A DNA stretch of 64,000 bases from Roseovarius sp. THAF27 (GTDB taxonomy: Bacteria > Pseudomonadota > Alphaproteobacteria > Rhodobacterales > Rhodobacteraceae), in NCBI RefSeq assembly GCF_009363655.1, contig NZ_CP045393.1:1798001-1862000 (forward strand), in the 5' to 3' direction. The notes under the pieces were generated by a model that was not told the origin of the DNA, did no database searches, and saw nothing but the letters and a program-made list of their open reading frames with translations. A program made the translations under genes and the position numbers. Each line of letters opens with the position of its first letter. Within the stretch, counting starts at the first letter, position 1. Shown here piece by piece: positions 27,249 to 39,779 of this stretch.

Positions 27249-29024
27249 ATGGCCACGGGCTTCTTTTCAAGCGAGGACAGGAACGGGCGCACGCTGGGCT
27301 GGCGGGCGCGTCTGGCGCTGTTGACGCTGGTGGCGCTCGCCATCGGGGTCGTCGCCGTCACCAACAGCCTGCTGACCGACCGCTTTACCGAGAACACCCG
27401 CAACCGGGCCGAGCTGCGCCTGGCGCTCTACTCCGGCAACCTTCTGTCCGAGTTGCGCCAGAATGCCATCGTGCCGCAGCTTCTGGCCCGCGACCCCGCG
27501 CTCATCAGCGCGCTTGACGCGGGCAATTTCACGCAATCGTCCCAACGCCTCATCACCTTCAACGAAGAGATCGAGGCCGCCTCGCTGACGCTTCTGGATG
27601 CCGACGGACGGGTGGTGGCCGCCACCGACCGCGCCCGCATCGGGCAATCCGCGCGCGACGCGCCTTACTTCGTCGATACCCTGCGCAGCCGCGACAACAT
27701 CTTCACCATCGTGCAGGACGAAACCGGCGCCTTCCGCTTCTTCTATTCGCGCCGCGTAGACAGCAACCAGACGCTCGCCGGCATGATCGTGGTCGAGATC
27801 AACCTGCAGAAGTTCGAACGCGCCTGGGCCGGCATTTCCGACGCCGTGCTGGTCACCGACTCGCAGGGCCGCATCATCCTGGCGACCGAGCCGCGCTGGC
27901 GCGGCCTGACCGAACAGGCGGCGCTGACGCGCGAGCCGCCCAGTTCCGCGATCTTCCGTGCCATCCAGGCCACCACCGACTGGTCCAGCCTGCCGCCCGA
28001 CGCCTATGTCGAGGGCGAGGCGGTGATGCGGGTCGAGGGCAGGGTGGCCTTCCGAGGCTGGCGCATCGCCTCGTTCACCACCTATGCCTCGGTCCGGGAC
28101 AAGGTGAACGGCGTCCTGGCGCTCGAAATCATGGTCTTCGCCATCCTTCTGGCGCTCGCCTTCTACTTTCTCAACCGCAAGACGGCGGCGCGCGCCTCGC
28201 TCTTCCAGCGCGAGTCGGCGGAGCTTCGCGCATTGAACGCGCGGCTGCAGCGGGAAATCGCCGAGCGCCAACGGGTGCAGGAGAACCTCGCCGTGGCCGA
28301 ACAGACCCTCCAGCAAAGCTCGAAACTGGCCGTGCTGGGCGAGATGTCGGCGGCGGTTTCCCACGAGCTGAACCAGCCCTTGGCGGCGATGAAGACCTAC
28401 CTCGCCGGCGCCCGCCTTCTGCTGTCGCGCAACCGCCCCGACGAGGCCGTCAGCTCGTTCCAGCGCATCGACGACCTGATCGAGCGGATGGGCGCGATCA
28501 CCAAGCAGCTCAAATCCTACGCCCGGCGCGACGCGAACCAGTTTCAGCCAGTAAACATGGGCGATGCGATCTATTCCGCGCTGGCCCTGATGGAGCCGCA
28601 GCTGCGTGAACGCAAGGTCGACATCACCCGCACCCTGCCCGAAGACCCGGTCTGGGTCATGGGCGACCGGGTGCGCATCGAGCAGGTCATCATCAATCTG
28701 CTGCGCAACGCGATGGACGCCACCCAGAACGCCTCCGAACCGCGCATCGACGTGCTGCTGGCCGCGGGCGAGACCGCCGTGCTCACCGTGCGCGACAACG
28801 GCTCAGGCATCGCCGATATCGAGAACCTGTTCGAGCCTTTCTACACTACCAAGGAGCCCGGCGACGGTGTCGGCTTGGGGCTTGCCATTTCCTCGGGCAT
28901 CGTCAACGACCTTGGCGGCCGGCTCACGGCACGCAATGCCACGATCGGTGGGGCTGTATTCGAAATGCAGCTGCCCATATTAAGTGAAGACTCTCAGCCC
29001 GATGAGACCAGAGCAGCGGAGTAG
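27249..29024 (+). CDS. dctB: Sensor histidine kinase, DctB type
   Basis: A 591-residue membrane kinase: TM1 about 22-42, a periplasmic double-PAS/CACHE-like sensor (about 45-285), TM2 about 289-308, a coiled coil, the dimerisation box with phosphorylated His372 (SHELNQPL) and an ATPase domain with GVGLGLAISSGI. Layout and motifs match DctB, which senses C4-dicarboxylates in the periplasm. The regulator gene follows 6 bp downstream, so the pair is co-transcribed. No dicarboxylate transporter gene is adjacent, so the signal is inferred from the family. Confidence 0.85.
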   Translation: MATGFFSSEDRNGRTLGWRARLALLTLVALAIGVVAVTNSLLTDRFTENTRNRAELRLALYSGNLLSELRQNAIVPQLLARDPALISALDAGNFTQSSQRLITFNEEIEAASLTLLDADGRVVAATDRARIGQSARDAPYFVDTLRSRDNIFTIVQDETGAFRFFYSRRVDSNQTLAGMIVVEINLQKFERAWAGISDAVLVTDSQGRIILATEPRWRGLTEQAALTREPPSSAIFRAIQATTDWSSLPPDAYVEGEAVMRVEGRVAFRGWRIASFTTYASVRDKVNGVLALEIMVFAILLALAFYFLNRKTAARASLFQRESAELRALNARLQREIAERQRVQENLAVAEQTLQQSSKLAVLGEMSAAVSHELNQPLAAMKTYLAGARLLLSRNRPDEAVSSFQRIDDLIERMGAITKQLKSYARRDANQFQPVNMGDAIYSALALMEPQLRERKVDITRTLPEDPVWVMGDRVRIEQVIINLLRNAMDATQNASEPRIDVLLAAGETAVLTVRDNGSGIADIENLFEPFYTTKEPGDGVGLGLAISSGIVNDLGGRLTARNATIGGAVFEMQLPILSEDSQPDETRAAE

Positions 29025-29030
29025 AAGGAC

Positions 29031-30365
<1,335 letters not shown>

Positions 30366-30428
30366 TCCGGCCGGAACCCGGCCCGTGGCCATGCGTTTCT
30401 CCTGCAACACACAAAAGGAGAGAGCAGC

Positions 30429-31184
30429 ATGACCCGCACCGTGATCATAACCGGGGCCGGCTCCGGTATCGGCGCCGCCACCGCCCGCCGTTTTGCCGAG
30501 GACGGCTGGAACGTCGTCCTCAACGGACGCACCCGGGACAAGCTGGAAGATGTCGCCAAGGACCTGCCCGAGCGCCATACCCACATCGCGCCCGGCGACG
30601 TTGCGGAGCCTGACGATGCCGCCCGGCTGGTCGAGGCGGCGGTCGACACGTTCGGCGGCCTGACCTGCCTGGTGAACAACGCCGGCATCGCCCGCGGCGG
30701 CGCGCCCGGCGAACTCAGCCACGAGGATTTTGACGCCCAGATGCGCATCAATGTCGGTGGCATGTTCAATTGCGTCACCGCCGCGCTGTCGCATCTGAAA
30801 GAGGCCGACGGCGCTTGCATCGTCAACACGTCCTCGGTGTCGGGCCTCGGCGGCGACTGGCAGATGTTCGGCTACAACGCCTCCAAGGGCGCGGTCAGCA
30901 ACATGACCCGCGCCATGGCGCTGGACCTTGCGCCGGAGATCCGCGTCAATGCCGTGGCCCCGTCGATGACCGAAACCGACATGTCCAAGGGCATCCGCGA
31001 GGACGCAGCACTTCTGGACCGCTTCACCGACCGCATTCCCATGGGCCGCGGCGCCAAGCCCGAGGAGGTGGCCAGCGTCATCGCGTTCCTGGCCTCTGCC
31101 GACGCGGTCTTCGTCAACGGCGTCGTGCTGCCGGTGGATGGTGGCCTGTCGGCGTCGAACGGCCAACCGAACTTCTCGGCCTGA
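30429..31184 (+). CDS. SDR-family oxidoreductase
   Basis: A 251-residue short-chain dehydrogenase/reductase with cofactor motif TGAGSGIG, the NNAG motif, catalytic Ser in NTSSVSG and the Y-x3-K pair (YNASK). It reduces or oxidises an unknown alcohol/carbonyl with NAD(P)H. AAAGGAG lies 9 nt before the ATG. It sits alone between the DctBD pair and rne, so context gives no substrate. Confidence 0.9.
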   Translation: MTRTVIITGAGSGIGAATARRFAEDGWNVVLNGRTRDKLEDVAKDLPERHTHIAPGDVAEPDDAARLVEAAVDTFGGLTCLVNNAGIARGGAPGELSHEDFDAQMRINVGGMFNCVTAALSHLKEADGACIVNTSSVSGLGGDWQMFGYNASKGAVSNMTRAMALDLAPEIRVNAVAPSMTETDMSKGIREDAALLDRFTDRIPMGRGAKPEEVASVIAFLASADAVFVNGVVLPVDGGLSASNGQPNFSA

Positions 31185-31193
31185 CACCTGCGG

Positions 31194-31221
31194 TCCCCGC
31201 GCCGTGCAACCGTCGCGGGGA
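31194..31221 (+). terminator. Hairpin after the SDR gene, weak terminator candidate
   Basis: An 8-bp perfect stem (TCCCCGCG with CGCGGGGA) with a 12-nt loop, 10 bp past the stop. No T-run follows, so it may only protect the 3' end. Confidence 0.35.
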
Positions 31222-31653
31222 TGCCGCCTCTGTGGGCAATCTCGCTAAACGTGTATCGGTGCCGGGCCGCGATTTGCGGCCAGCGCAAGATTACCCATTG
31301 TGTTTTACCGCACGAAACCCTTATTTAGGTATGACGATCCACCCTGTGGATCAATTCCGAGTTTCGCTGCTTCAAACCCTGCGACGGGTGGTGAGGCAAC
31401 CGATTGGGTCCCTCAGGGACCACGAGACGCCGGCACATTCCAAGGGATGATGCGGCACATGAACGGGGGCAGGGGCCGAGGTCCCGCAGCCCTGGAGAAG
31501 AACCGCGATGACGCGCGCGAGAACATCGATGTTCCAAAGCAAGACCCGATCCGGTCGGGCCTGCCGCGCGTCGCATATCGCTCGAAAAAGACATGACCAA
31601 CGCACGCTCGCACCCCCCGGGGGGCGGCGGCCTTCGTCATGCAACGGACATAC
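31222..31653 (+). promoter_or_regulatory. Promoter and long leader region of rne
   Basis: About 430 bp with no supported gene. A -35-like TTGTGT and an AT-rich stretch (TTATTTAGG) near 31299-31330 could be the promoter, giving a leader of about 320 nt. The leader holds several stems: GGTCCC with GGGACC near 31406-31421, and CCCCCC-GGGGGG at 31614-31625 just before the start. RNase E controls its own mRNA through its 5' UTR in enterobacteria; whether the same happens here is an inference. Confidence 0.4.
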
Positions 31654-34413
31654 ATGGCTAAGAAAATGCTTATCGATGCCACCCACGCGGAGGAAACCCG
31701 CGTCGTGGTGGTCGACGGAAACAAGGTCGAGGAATTCGACTTTGAATCGGAGAACAAGCGCCAGCTAGCTGGCAACATCTACCTCGCAAAGGTCACACGG
31801 GTCGAACCGTCGCTTCAGGCGGCCTTCGTCGATTACGGCGGCAACCGGCACGGTTTCCTCGCCTTTTCCGAGATTCATCCAGATTACTACCAGATCCCCG
31901 TCGCAGACCGCGAGGCGCTCCTGGAAGAGGAACGCGCCTATGCCGAGGCGATGAAGTCGCGCGACGAGGAAGACGAAAAACCCAAGCCCAAGCGCAGTCG
32001 CCGGCGGCGGTCGTCCAAGGCGGCCGAGGCCGACAACGGCGACGCGGTCGCCAAGTCCGACATCGAGGGAATGGAGACGATCGACCTCGATGATGCCGGG
32101 TCGGACAACGACGAGGGCCTGTCGCCCATGGAAACCGTGGCCGAAACCCCGGTCGAGGAACCCAGCGACAACGATGCCGAGGCCGCGCCGCCGGAGACGG
32201 ACGAGGGCGTCGACGAGGACAACGGCGACGAGGACCGCGGCGACGAGGACCGCGGCGACCACGATCATGACCATGACCATGATCACGACGACGAGACCAA
32301 GCGCACCGACGCCTCCTCCAAGGACGAGACGATCGAATCCGTCGCCGATGACGACGACCACGAGGATATCCGGCCGCCGCGCAAACCGCGCCCGCGCCGC
32401 TACAAGATCCAGGAGGTCATCAAGGTCCGCCAGATCCTGCTGGTGCAGGTCGTCAAGGAAGAGCGCGGCAACAAGGGCGCGGCGCTGACCACCTATCTTT
32501 CCCTCGCGGGCCGCTACTGCGTCCTGATGCCCAACACCGCCCGTGGCGGCGGCATCTCGCGCAAGATCACCAACGCCACCGACCGCAAGAAGCTGAAAGA
32601 GATCGCGAACGAGATCGACGTGCCCAAGGGCGCGGGCCTGATCGTGCGTACCGCAGGCGCCAAGCGCACCAAGTCCGAGATCAAGCGCGACTACGAATAC
32701 CTGCAACGTCTGTGGGAACAGATCCGCGAGCTGACGCTGAAATCCATCGCGCCCGCCAAGATCTACGAAGAGGGCGACCTGATCAAACGCTCGATCCGCG
32801 ACCTCTACAATCGCGATATCGACGAGGTTCATGTCGAGGGCGAGCGCGGCTACCGCATCGCCAAGGACTTCATGAAGATGATCATGCCGTCCCACGCCAA
32901 GAACGTGAAACAGTATGGCGAGACCCTGCCGCTCTTCGCCCGCTACCAGGTCGAAAGCTACCTAGCGGGGATGTTCAACCCCACCGTGCAGCTCAAGTCG
33001 GGCGGCTACATCGTCATCGGCGTGACCGAGGCGCTGGTGGCCATCGACGTGAACTCCGGCCGCGCCACCAAGGAAGGCTCGATCGAGGAAACCGCGCTCA
33101 AGACCAACCTGGAAGCGGCGGACGAGGTCGCCCGCCAGTTGCGCCTGCGCGACCTTGCCGGCCTGATCGTGATCGACTTCATCGACATGGACGAGCGCAA
33201 GAACAACGCCTCCGTCGAAAAGCGCATGAAGGACCGGCTCAAGACCGACCGCGCCCGCATCCAGGTGGGCCGCATCTCGGGCTTCGGCCTGATGGAGATG
33301 TCGCGCCAGCGCCTGCGCCCCGGCATGATCGAGGCCACGACGCAACCGTGCCCCGCCTGCCACGGCACCGGCCTCATTCGCTCGGACGACAACATGTCGC
33401 TCAGCATCCTGCGCCAGATCGAGGAGGAGGGCACGCGTGGCCGCTCCCGCGAGGTGCTGGTGAAATGCCCCGTGGGCATCGCCAACTTCCTGATGAACCA
33501 GAAGCGCGAGCACGTGGCCCAGATCGAGGGCCGCTACGGCCTGTCGGTGCGGATCGAGGGCGACCCTTCGCTGGTCAGCCCCGATTTCTCGCTCGAGAAA
33601 TTCAAGACCGCCACCCGCAACGTCAAGCAGACCGCCGCGGCGGTGGTGTCCGTCGACAGCTCGCTGATGGACGATATCGACGCCGCCGAGGAGGCCGAGA
33701 CGCCCGATCCCGCCGAGGCGCCTCCCGCGCCCGAGAACGAGGGCAATGACGGGCGCAACGACGGCGGCGACGGCCAGCCCAAGAAAAAGCGCCGGCGCCG
33801 CCGCCGGTCGCGCTCGCGCTCCAAGTCGGGCAATGGCGAAAACGGGCAGAACGGCGAAACCCGCGACAACAACGACGCGTCGGACAACGACCAGTCCGAG
33901 CGCCGGGACGCGCCGCAGACGGAAGACAAACCGTCCGAGGCCGAGCCTGTCGCGGCCAAGTCCGAAGAAGCCTCCGACGAGACGCCGAAAGACGAAAAGC
34001 CCAAGCGCGTGAGCCGGTCCCGCAAGAAAAAGACCGACGACACGCCCAAGGAAGAGGCCGCGCAGGACGAGGCCCCGGCAGAGAATGCCGAGGCCGCGTC
34101 CGGGGACAAACCTGCGGAGAAGCCAAAGCCCAAGCCGCGCTCGCGCAGCAAGAAAAAGGAAGAACCTGCACCCGAGGTGGCGGCGGAAACGGCGGCAGAA
34201 CCCGCCCCCGAAGCCGCCGAAACGGCTCAGGATCCGGCGCCCCAACCCGAAGCCGAGGCCAAGCCTGCCAGGAAACCGCGCACGCGTTCGACCTCGACCC
34301 GCAAGAAGCCCGAGCCGGTCGCCGCCGAAGCCGCGGACACGGGCGAGGCCGCCAAGCAAGCGGCGGACGATGATAAGCCCAAGCGCAAGGGCTGGTGGTC
34401 TTTCGGCGGCTAA
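31654..34413 (+). CDS. rne: Ribonuclease E
   Basis: A 919-residue RNase E. Order: an S1 RNA-binding domain (from about residue 30) split by a long acidic insert (about 100-240) containing a run of alternating His/Asp (residues 202-213), the catalytic core with the two metal-binding aspartates in VAIDVNSGR and VIDFIDM, the zinc-link CPACHGTG at about 567, and a disordered C-terminus (about 690-919) with Arg-rich and Pro/Glu/Lys-rich blocks that would scaffold a degradosome. The ATG at 31654 gives the usual MAKKMLIDATH start; an ATG at 31639 is also in frame. The enzyme starts mRNA decay and matures stable RNAs. Confidence 0.95.
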   Translation: MAKKMLIDATHAEETRVVVVDGNKVEEFDFESENKRQLAGNIYLAKVTRVEPSLQAAFVDYGGNRHGFLAFSEIHPDYYQIPVADREALLEEERAYAEAMKSRDEEDEKPKPKRSRRRRSSKAAEADNGDAVAKSDIEGMETIDLDDAGSDNDEGLSPMETVAETPVEEPSDNDAEAAPPETDEGVDEDNGDEDRGDEDRGDHDHDHDHDHDDETKRTDASSKDETIESVADDDDHEDIRPPRKPRPRRYKIQEVIKVRQILLVQVVKEERGNKGAALTTYLSLAGRYCVLMPNTARGGGISRKITNATDRKKLKEIANEIDVPKGAGLIVRTAGAKRTKSEIKRDYEYLQRLWEQIRELTLKSIAPAKIYEEGDLIKRSIRDLYNRDIDEVHVEGERGYRIAKDFMKMIMPSHAKNVKQYGETLPLFARYQVESYLAGMFNPTVQLKSGGYIVIGVTEALVAIDVNSGRATKEGSIEETALKTNLEAADEVARQLRLRDLAGLIVIDFIDMDERKNNASVEKRMKDRLKTDRARIQVGRISGFGLMEMSRQRLRPGMIEATTQPCPACHGTGLIRSDDNMSLSILRQIEEEGTRGRSREVLVKCPVGIANFLMNQKREHVAQIEGRYGLSVRIEGDPSLVSPDFSLEKFKTATRNVKQTAAAVVSVDSSLMDDIDAAEEAETPDPAEAPPAPENEGNDGRNDGGDGQPKKKRRRRRRSRSRSKSGNGENGQNGETRDNNDASDNDQSERRDAPQTEDKPSEAEPVAAKSEEASDETPKDEKPKRVSRSRKKKTDDTPKEEAAQDEAPAENAEAASGDKPAEKPKPKPRSRSKKKEEPAPEVAAETAAEPAPEAAETAQDPAPQPEAEAKPARKPRTRSTSTRKKPEPVAAEAADTGEAAKQAADDDKPKRKGWWSFGG

Positions 34414-34431
34414 GTTGCTCTGACCAAAACG

Positions 34432-34466
34432 AAAAACGCCGGGGCAGGACCCCGGCGTTTTTATTT
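34432..34466. terminator. Strong bidirectional terminator after rne
   Basis: A 13-bp perfect stem (AAAAACGCCGGGG with CCCCGGCGTTTTT) around the loop CAGGA, with A-run before and T-run after. It works in either direction, serving rne and shielding thiC. Confidence 0.9.
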
Positions 34467-34503
34467 GATGCACATGGTGCGAAGCGCGCCTCTTGCCCAC
34501 GCC

Positions 34504-34663
34504 GTCCCGGGCCTGACCCGGGACCTCATCGGTCAGAGCTCCCGACTCAAGTCCGGGATGCCACTCGCCCCCCACGCGCCGTCATCCTCGGGCTCGACCC
34601 GAGGATCTCCACGCGAAGAGATCCCGGATCAGGTCCGGGATGAGTGCCGGGTCAACCCGGCAC

Positions 34664-34665
<2 letters not shown>
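34504..34665. repeat. Cluster of four perfect palindromic hairpins
   Basis: Four perfect inverted repeats follow one another: 34504-34524 (GTCCCGGG/CCCGGGAC), 34584-34606 (ATCCTCGGG/CCCGAGGAT), 34621-34641 (ATCCCGGA/TCCGGGAT) and 34642-34665 (GAGTGCCGGG/CCCGGCACTC). Loops are 4-5 nt. The core (CCCGG-gac/tca-CCGGG) recurs near 38425-38440 and 38470-38490. This looks like a REP/RPE-type element family. The last hairpin overlaps the thiC stop and may end its transcript. Confidence 0.75.
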
Positions 34666-36700
<2,035 letters not shown>

Positions 36701-36755
36701 GAAGCGTCGCCGTGATTTCAACGGATATTCGGAAAAAGCTGCGGCGGGTTTCGGA

Positions 36756-37121
36756 TCAGACCGGCACGTCGTCGTAATTGCGCCGGGTCGTGGGGGTGGT
36801 GTCCTTGATATCGACCCGCAACGCCACGCCCATCATCTCCATCATCCGTCGCGTCTCTTCGGTGTAGTCCGTGAACGCCTTCTTCATGAAATCGCTCTGC
36901 ACCTGCATCAGCTCCTGCGGCGTCCTGCAGGCCAGCATCGCGCGCTGCGCCTCCAGGTCCTTCTCCAGCCGCTCGGTCACAAAGCGCATGCTCTCCTGCA
37001 TCATGTCGAACCACGCCGTCGTGGCCACGGGGCTGAACGCGGCCATCGCCGCGACCATGCCGGCATGGGCCGGGTCGGTCGCGTCCGGGGTTTCGGTGGT
37101 CTTTTTCGTCGATTTCGCCAT
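36756..37121 (-). CDS. Phasin family protein
   Basis: A 121-residue, mostly helical protein (MAKSTKKTTETPDATDPAHA...). The central part (FDMMQESMRFVTERLEKDLEAQ, here broken for length: helix from about residue 40 to 90) is typical of phasins, which coat polyhydroxyalkanoate granules. AAGGAG lies 9 nt before the ATG. No PHA synthase gene is adjacent. A perfect -10 hexamer TATAAT (minus, 37245-37240) lies about 120 bp upstream. Confidence 0.75.
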   Translation of the reverse strand: MAKSTKKTTETPDATDPAHAGMVAAMAAFSPVATTAWFDMMQESMRFVTERLEKDLEAQRAMLACRTPQELMQVQSDFMKKAFTDYTEETRRMMEMMGVALRVDIKDTTPTTRRNYDDVPV

Positions 37122-37239
37122 TTGCGCCACTCCTTCCGAGCTTCGGCAAAGGCCGCGGTGGCGCGGTCTTTGCGGGAATGTCGTCCGATCTGGCACACCA
37201 CACCGAAACATGCGCCTCGCGCCATTCGGAACTGTAACA

Positions 37240-37245
37240 ATTATA
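37240..37245 (-). promoter_or_regulatory. -10 box candidate for the phasin gene
   Basis: TATAAT on the minus strand inside an AT-rich patch. I find no good -35 at 16-18 bp (TGTACC is the best), so an activator may be needed or the match may be chance. Confidence 0.35.
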
Positions 37246-37318
37246 TGACGTAGCCGGCCCGAGGTACAGCGCAACCGGGCCGCTGGGGGCCGCGCCGTTG
37301 TCGCACCCCCCGTGCGGC

Positions 37319-37546
37319 TCAGCCCTTGCGCACCCGGTAAAGCGTGGCCGTCCCGTCTTCGACCGTCTCGATCAGCTCATGCCCCGCCTCGGCGCAGAAA
37401 TGCGGCACGTCGATCACCGCCGCCGGATCATCCGCCCGCAGCACGATCACGTCGCCGGTGCCCAGCGGCTTCATCCGCTTGCGCAGCTTCAGCACGGGCA
37501 GGGGGCACAAGAGCCCCACGGCGTCGATGATCTCAGGTTCGCTCAT
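37319..37546 (-). CDS. TusA-family sulfurtransferase
   Basis: A 75-residue protein with the family's N-terminal motif GLLCPLPVLKLRK (active Cys in CPxP). TusA/SirA-like proteins carry persulphide sulphur for tRNA thiolation or other pathways. It is divergent from ccdA, 105 bp away; this pairing hints at a redox or sulphur-trafficking context. Confidence 0.9.
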   Translation of the reverse strand: MSEPEIIDAVGLLCPLPVLKLRKRMKPLGTGDVIVLRADDPAAVIDVPHFCAEAGHELIETVEDGTATLYRVRKG

Positions 37547-37651
37547 GGCTCGGGAGGTAATCCAACCGTTACAGCCTGTCCACCGAGATGTGACCGCCCC
37601 GTGACGCCGCGTCGCGTGACGCCCCCTTCGTTTTGCAATACACGGGGGTCC

Positions 37652-38404
37652 ATGTTCGGAATCGATCTCATAGACGCCACCCTGATCCCCGCCATGGCCA
37701 TCGCGCTGGTGGCCGGCGTCTTCTCGTTTCTCAGCCCCTGCGTGCTGCCCATCGTTCCGCCTTACCTCGCCTACATGAGCGGCGTCACCGTCACCGACCT
37801 GCAAACCGCGCAAACGTCCCGCAACAAGGCGATCCTGCCCGCACTCTTCTTCGTGCTGGGCCTGTCGACCGTGTTTCTTCTGCTGGGCTTCGCCGCCTCG
37901 GCCATGGGCCGTGAGCTGCTGCAATACCAGGACTGGTTCAACACCGCCGCGGGCCTCATCGTGATGATCTTCGGCCTGCATTTCCTGGGCATCTTCCGCA
38001 TCGGCATCATGGACCGCGAGGCCCGGCTCGACGTGGGCGACAAGGGCGGCACCAGTTTCGGCGCCTATATCCTCGGCCTCGCCTTCGCCTTCGGCTGGAC
38101 CCCCTGCATCGGACCGCAGCTCGGCGCGATCCTGTCGCTCGCCGCCTCCGAGGCCTCGGTCACGCGCGGCACGCTGCTGCTCGCGGTCTATGCCGCGGGC
38201 CTGGGCATCCCGTTCCTGCTCGTGGCCGCCTTCCTGCCGCGCCTTTCCGGGCTCATGGCCTGGATGAAACGCCACATGGACCAGATCGAGCGTATCATGG
38301 GGCTCCTGCTCTGGACCATCGGCCTGCTGATGCTGACCGGCGGGTTCGCCGCCTTCTCCTACTGGCTGCTCGAGATGTTCCCGGCGCTGGCCATGATGGG
38401 CTAG
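37652..38404 (+). CDS. ccdA: Cytochrome c biogenesis protein CcdA
   Basis: A 250-residue inner-membrane protein with about six membrane segments. The two redox cysteines are in SFLSPCVLPIVPP and FGWTPCIGPQLG, as in the CcdA/DsbD-beta family. It moves reducing power across the membrane to apocytochrome c maturation proteins. The start at 37652 has GGGGG upstream. Single gene. Confidence 0.93.
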   Translation: MFGIDLIDATLIPAMAIALVAGVFSFLSPCVLPIVPPYLAYMSGVTVTDLQTAQTSRNKAILPALFFVLGLSTVFLLLGFAASAMGRELLQYQDWFNTAAGLIVMIFGLHFLGIFRIGIMDREARLDVGDKGGTSFGAYILGLAFAFGWTPCIGPQLGAILSLAASEASVTRGTLLLAVYAAGLGIPFLLVAAFLPRLSGLMAWMKRHMDQIERIMGLLLWTIGLLMLTGGFAAFSYWLLEMFPALAMMG

Positions 38405-38570
38405 GGGCCTCTGTCCGCCCCCGTTCCGGGCCCGACCCGGGACCTCGCCCAGCCGCGCCTCGGCAAGAGATCCCCGATCGGGTCCCGGATCCTCTGTCGC
38501 ACAACAGCCTTACTCTTGCCCAAGACTTCGATTAACCTCTCCCCAAAGAAGAGGCCAAGACAGGTCTGGC
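38405..38570. repeat. Short region with palindromic repeats
   Basis: Contains CCGGG-cccga-CCCGG near 38425-38440 and ATCC/GGAT-type pairs near 38470-38490, members of the same palindrome family as 34504-34665. No gene is seen. Confidence 0.55.
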
Positions 38571-39779
38571 ATGAGCAGCCCCACCCAAGCCCCCGTCACC
38601 CGCCGCCGGGTGTTCTATATCCCGGGATACGATCCCATCCACCCGCGCCGCTACCGCGAGCTCTACCGCAAGGAGGGCGCGGAACAGGCGGGCCTCTCGG
38701 GCTATGACCTCACCCTTTCCGCCCGCAAATCCGAAGGCCGCTATGGCTGGCAGGTCGATGCGCAGATCGACGGGCACGACATCCATACCGAGTTCGACGT
38801 GCTGGTGTGGTCCGACATCGTCCGCGACAGCATGGAACGCGGCATCGCCGGCACCTACCTGCAACTCATCCGCACCGCCTGGACCTATATCGCCTCGGGC
38901 GCGCTCTTCCGCCTGATGCGCCTGCGCAAGGGGCCGGTCATCGCCGCGCTCTACCCGGTGGGGTTCCTGATCGTGCAGCTTATGATCGCCCTCGCGCTGG
39001 CCTACGCCCTGGGCCGCCTGCTGGCGCTCCTGCACCCCTACGCGGCCTGGGCGGGCCTCGCGGTGGTCCCGCCCGTGCTCCACTGGTTCAAGGCCCGCGA
39101 CAACAAGCTCTTCGCCTACTACCTCATGCACGACTACGCCTATTCGGCCCAATCCAAGGGCGCCAACCCGCCCGAGCTGGAGGCGCGGATGGCCCAGTTC
39201 ACCGACGAGATCGCCGCGGCGCTCACCACGGACGTGGACGAGGTGCTGGTGGTCGGCCATTCCTCCGGCGCGCATCTGGGTGTCTCCATCCTCGCCGACC
39301 TGATCCGCCAGGGCCGCGTACCGCACAACGGCCCGATACTCTCTTTCCTCACGCTGGGGCAGGTCGTCCCCATGGTCTCTTTCCTCAAAAACGCCCACCG
39401 CCTGCGCGCCGACCTGCATTACCTTTCGATCCGCGATGAACTCACCTGGGTCGACGTCACCGCCCCCGGCGACGGCTGCGCCTTCGCGCTCTGCGATCCC
39501 GTCGGCGTCTCGGGCGTCGCCCCCGAAAACCAGCGCTGGCCGCTGATCCTGTCGGCCGCCTTCACTCAAACACTCAGCCCCGAGCGCTGGAAAGCCCTGC
39601 GCTGGCGCTTCTTCCGCCTGCATTTCCAGTATCTCTGCGCCTTCGACCGCCCCGGCGACTACGACTATTTCCAGATCACCGCCGGCCCGCAGACCTTGGG
39701 CCACCGCTACGCCGACCGCGCCCCGTCGCCCAGCCGCATCACCCGCGCCACCTCCCGTTTCACGAGCATGGCGGCATGA
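38571..39779 (+). CDS. Alpha/beta-hydrolase-like membrane protein
   Basis: A 402-residue protein. It opens with a conserved-looking RRRVFYIPGYDP stretch, has two membrane segments around 125-170, and carries a nucleophile-elbow motif GHSSGA near residue 225 with surrounding beta-strand VDEVLVVGHS. The fold resembles an alpha/beta hydrolase interrupted by a membrane hairpin. The active site partners cannot be placed with confidence. Its last codons overlap the P450 gene by 4 bp (ATGA, 39776-39779), so the two are expressed together. Confidence 0.7.
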   Translation: MSSPTQAPVTRRRVFYIPGYDPIHPRRYRELYRKEGAEQAGLSGYDLTLSARKSEGRYGWQVDAQIDGHDIHTEFDVLVWSDIVRDSMERGIAGTYLQLIRTAWTYIASGALFRLMRLRKGPVIAALYPVGFLIVQLMIALALAYALGRLLALLHPYAAWAGLAVVPPVLHWFKARDNKLFAYYLMHDYAYSAQSKGANPPELEARMAQFTDEIAAALTTDVDEVLVVGHSSGAHLGVSILADLIRQGRVPHNGPILSFLTLGQVVPMVSFLKNAHRLRADLHYLSIRDELTWVDVTAPGDGCAFALCDPVGVSGVAPENQRWPLILSAAFTQTLSPERWKALRWRFFRLHFQYLCAFDRPGDYDYFQITAGPQTLGHRYADRAPSPSRITRATSRFTSMAA

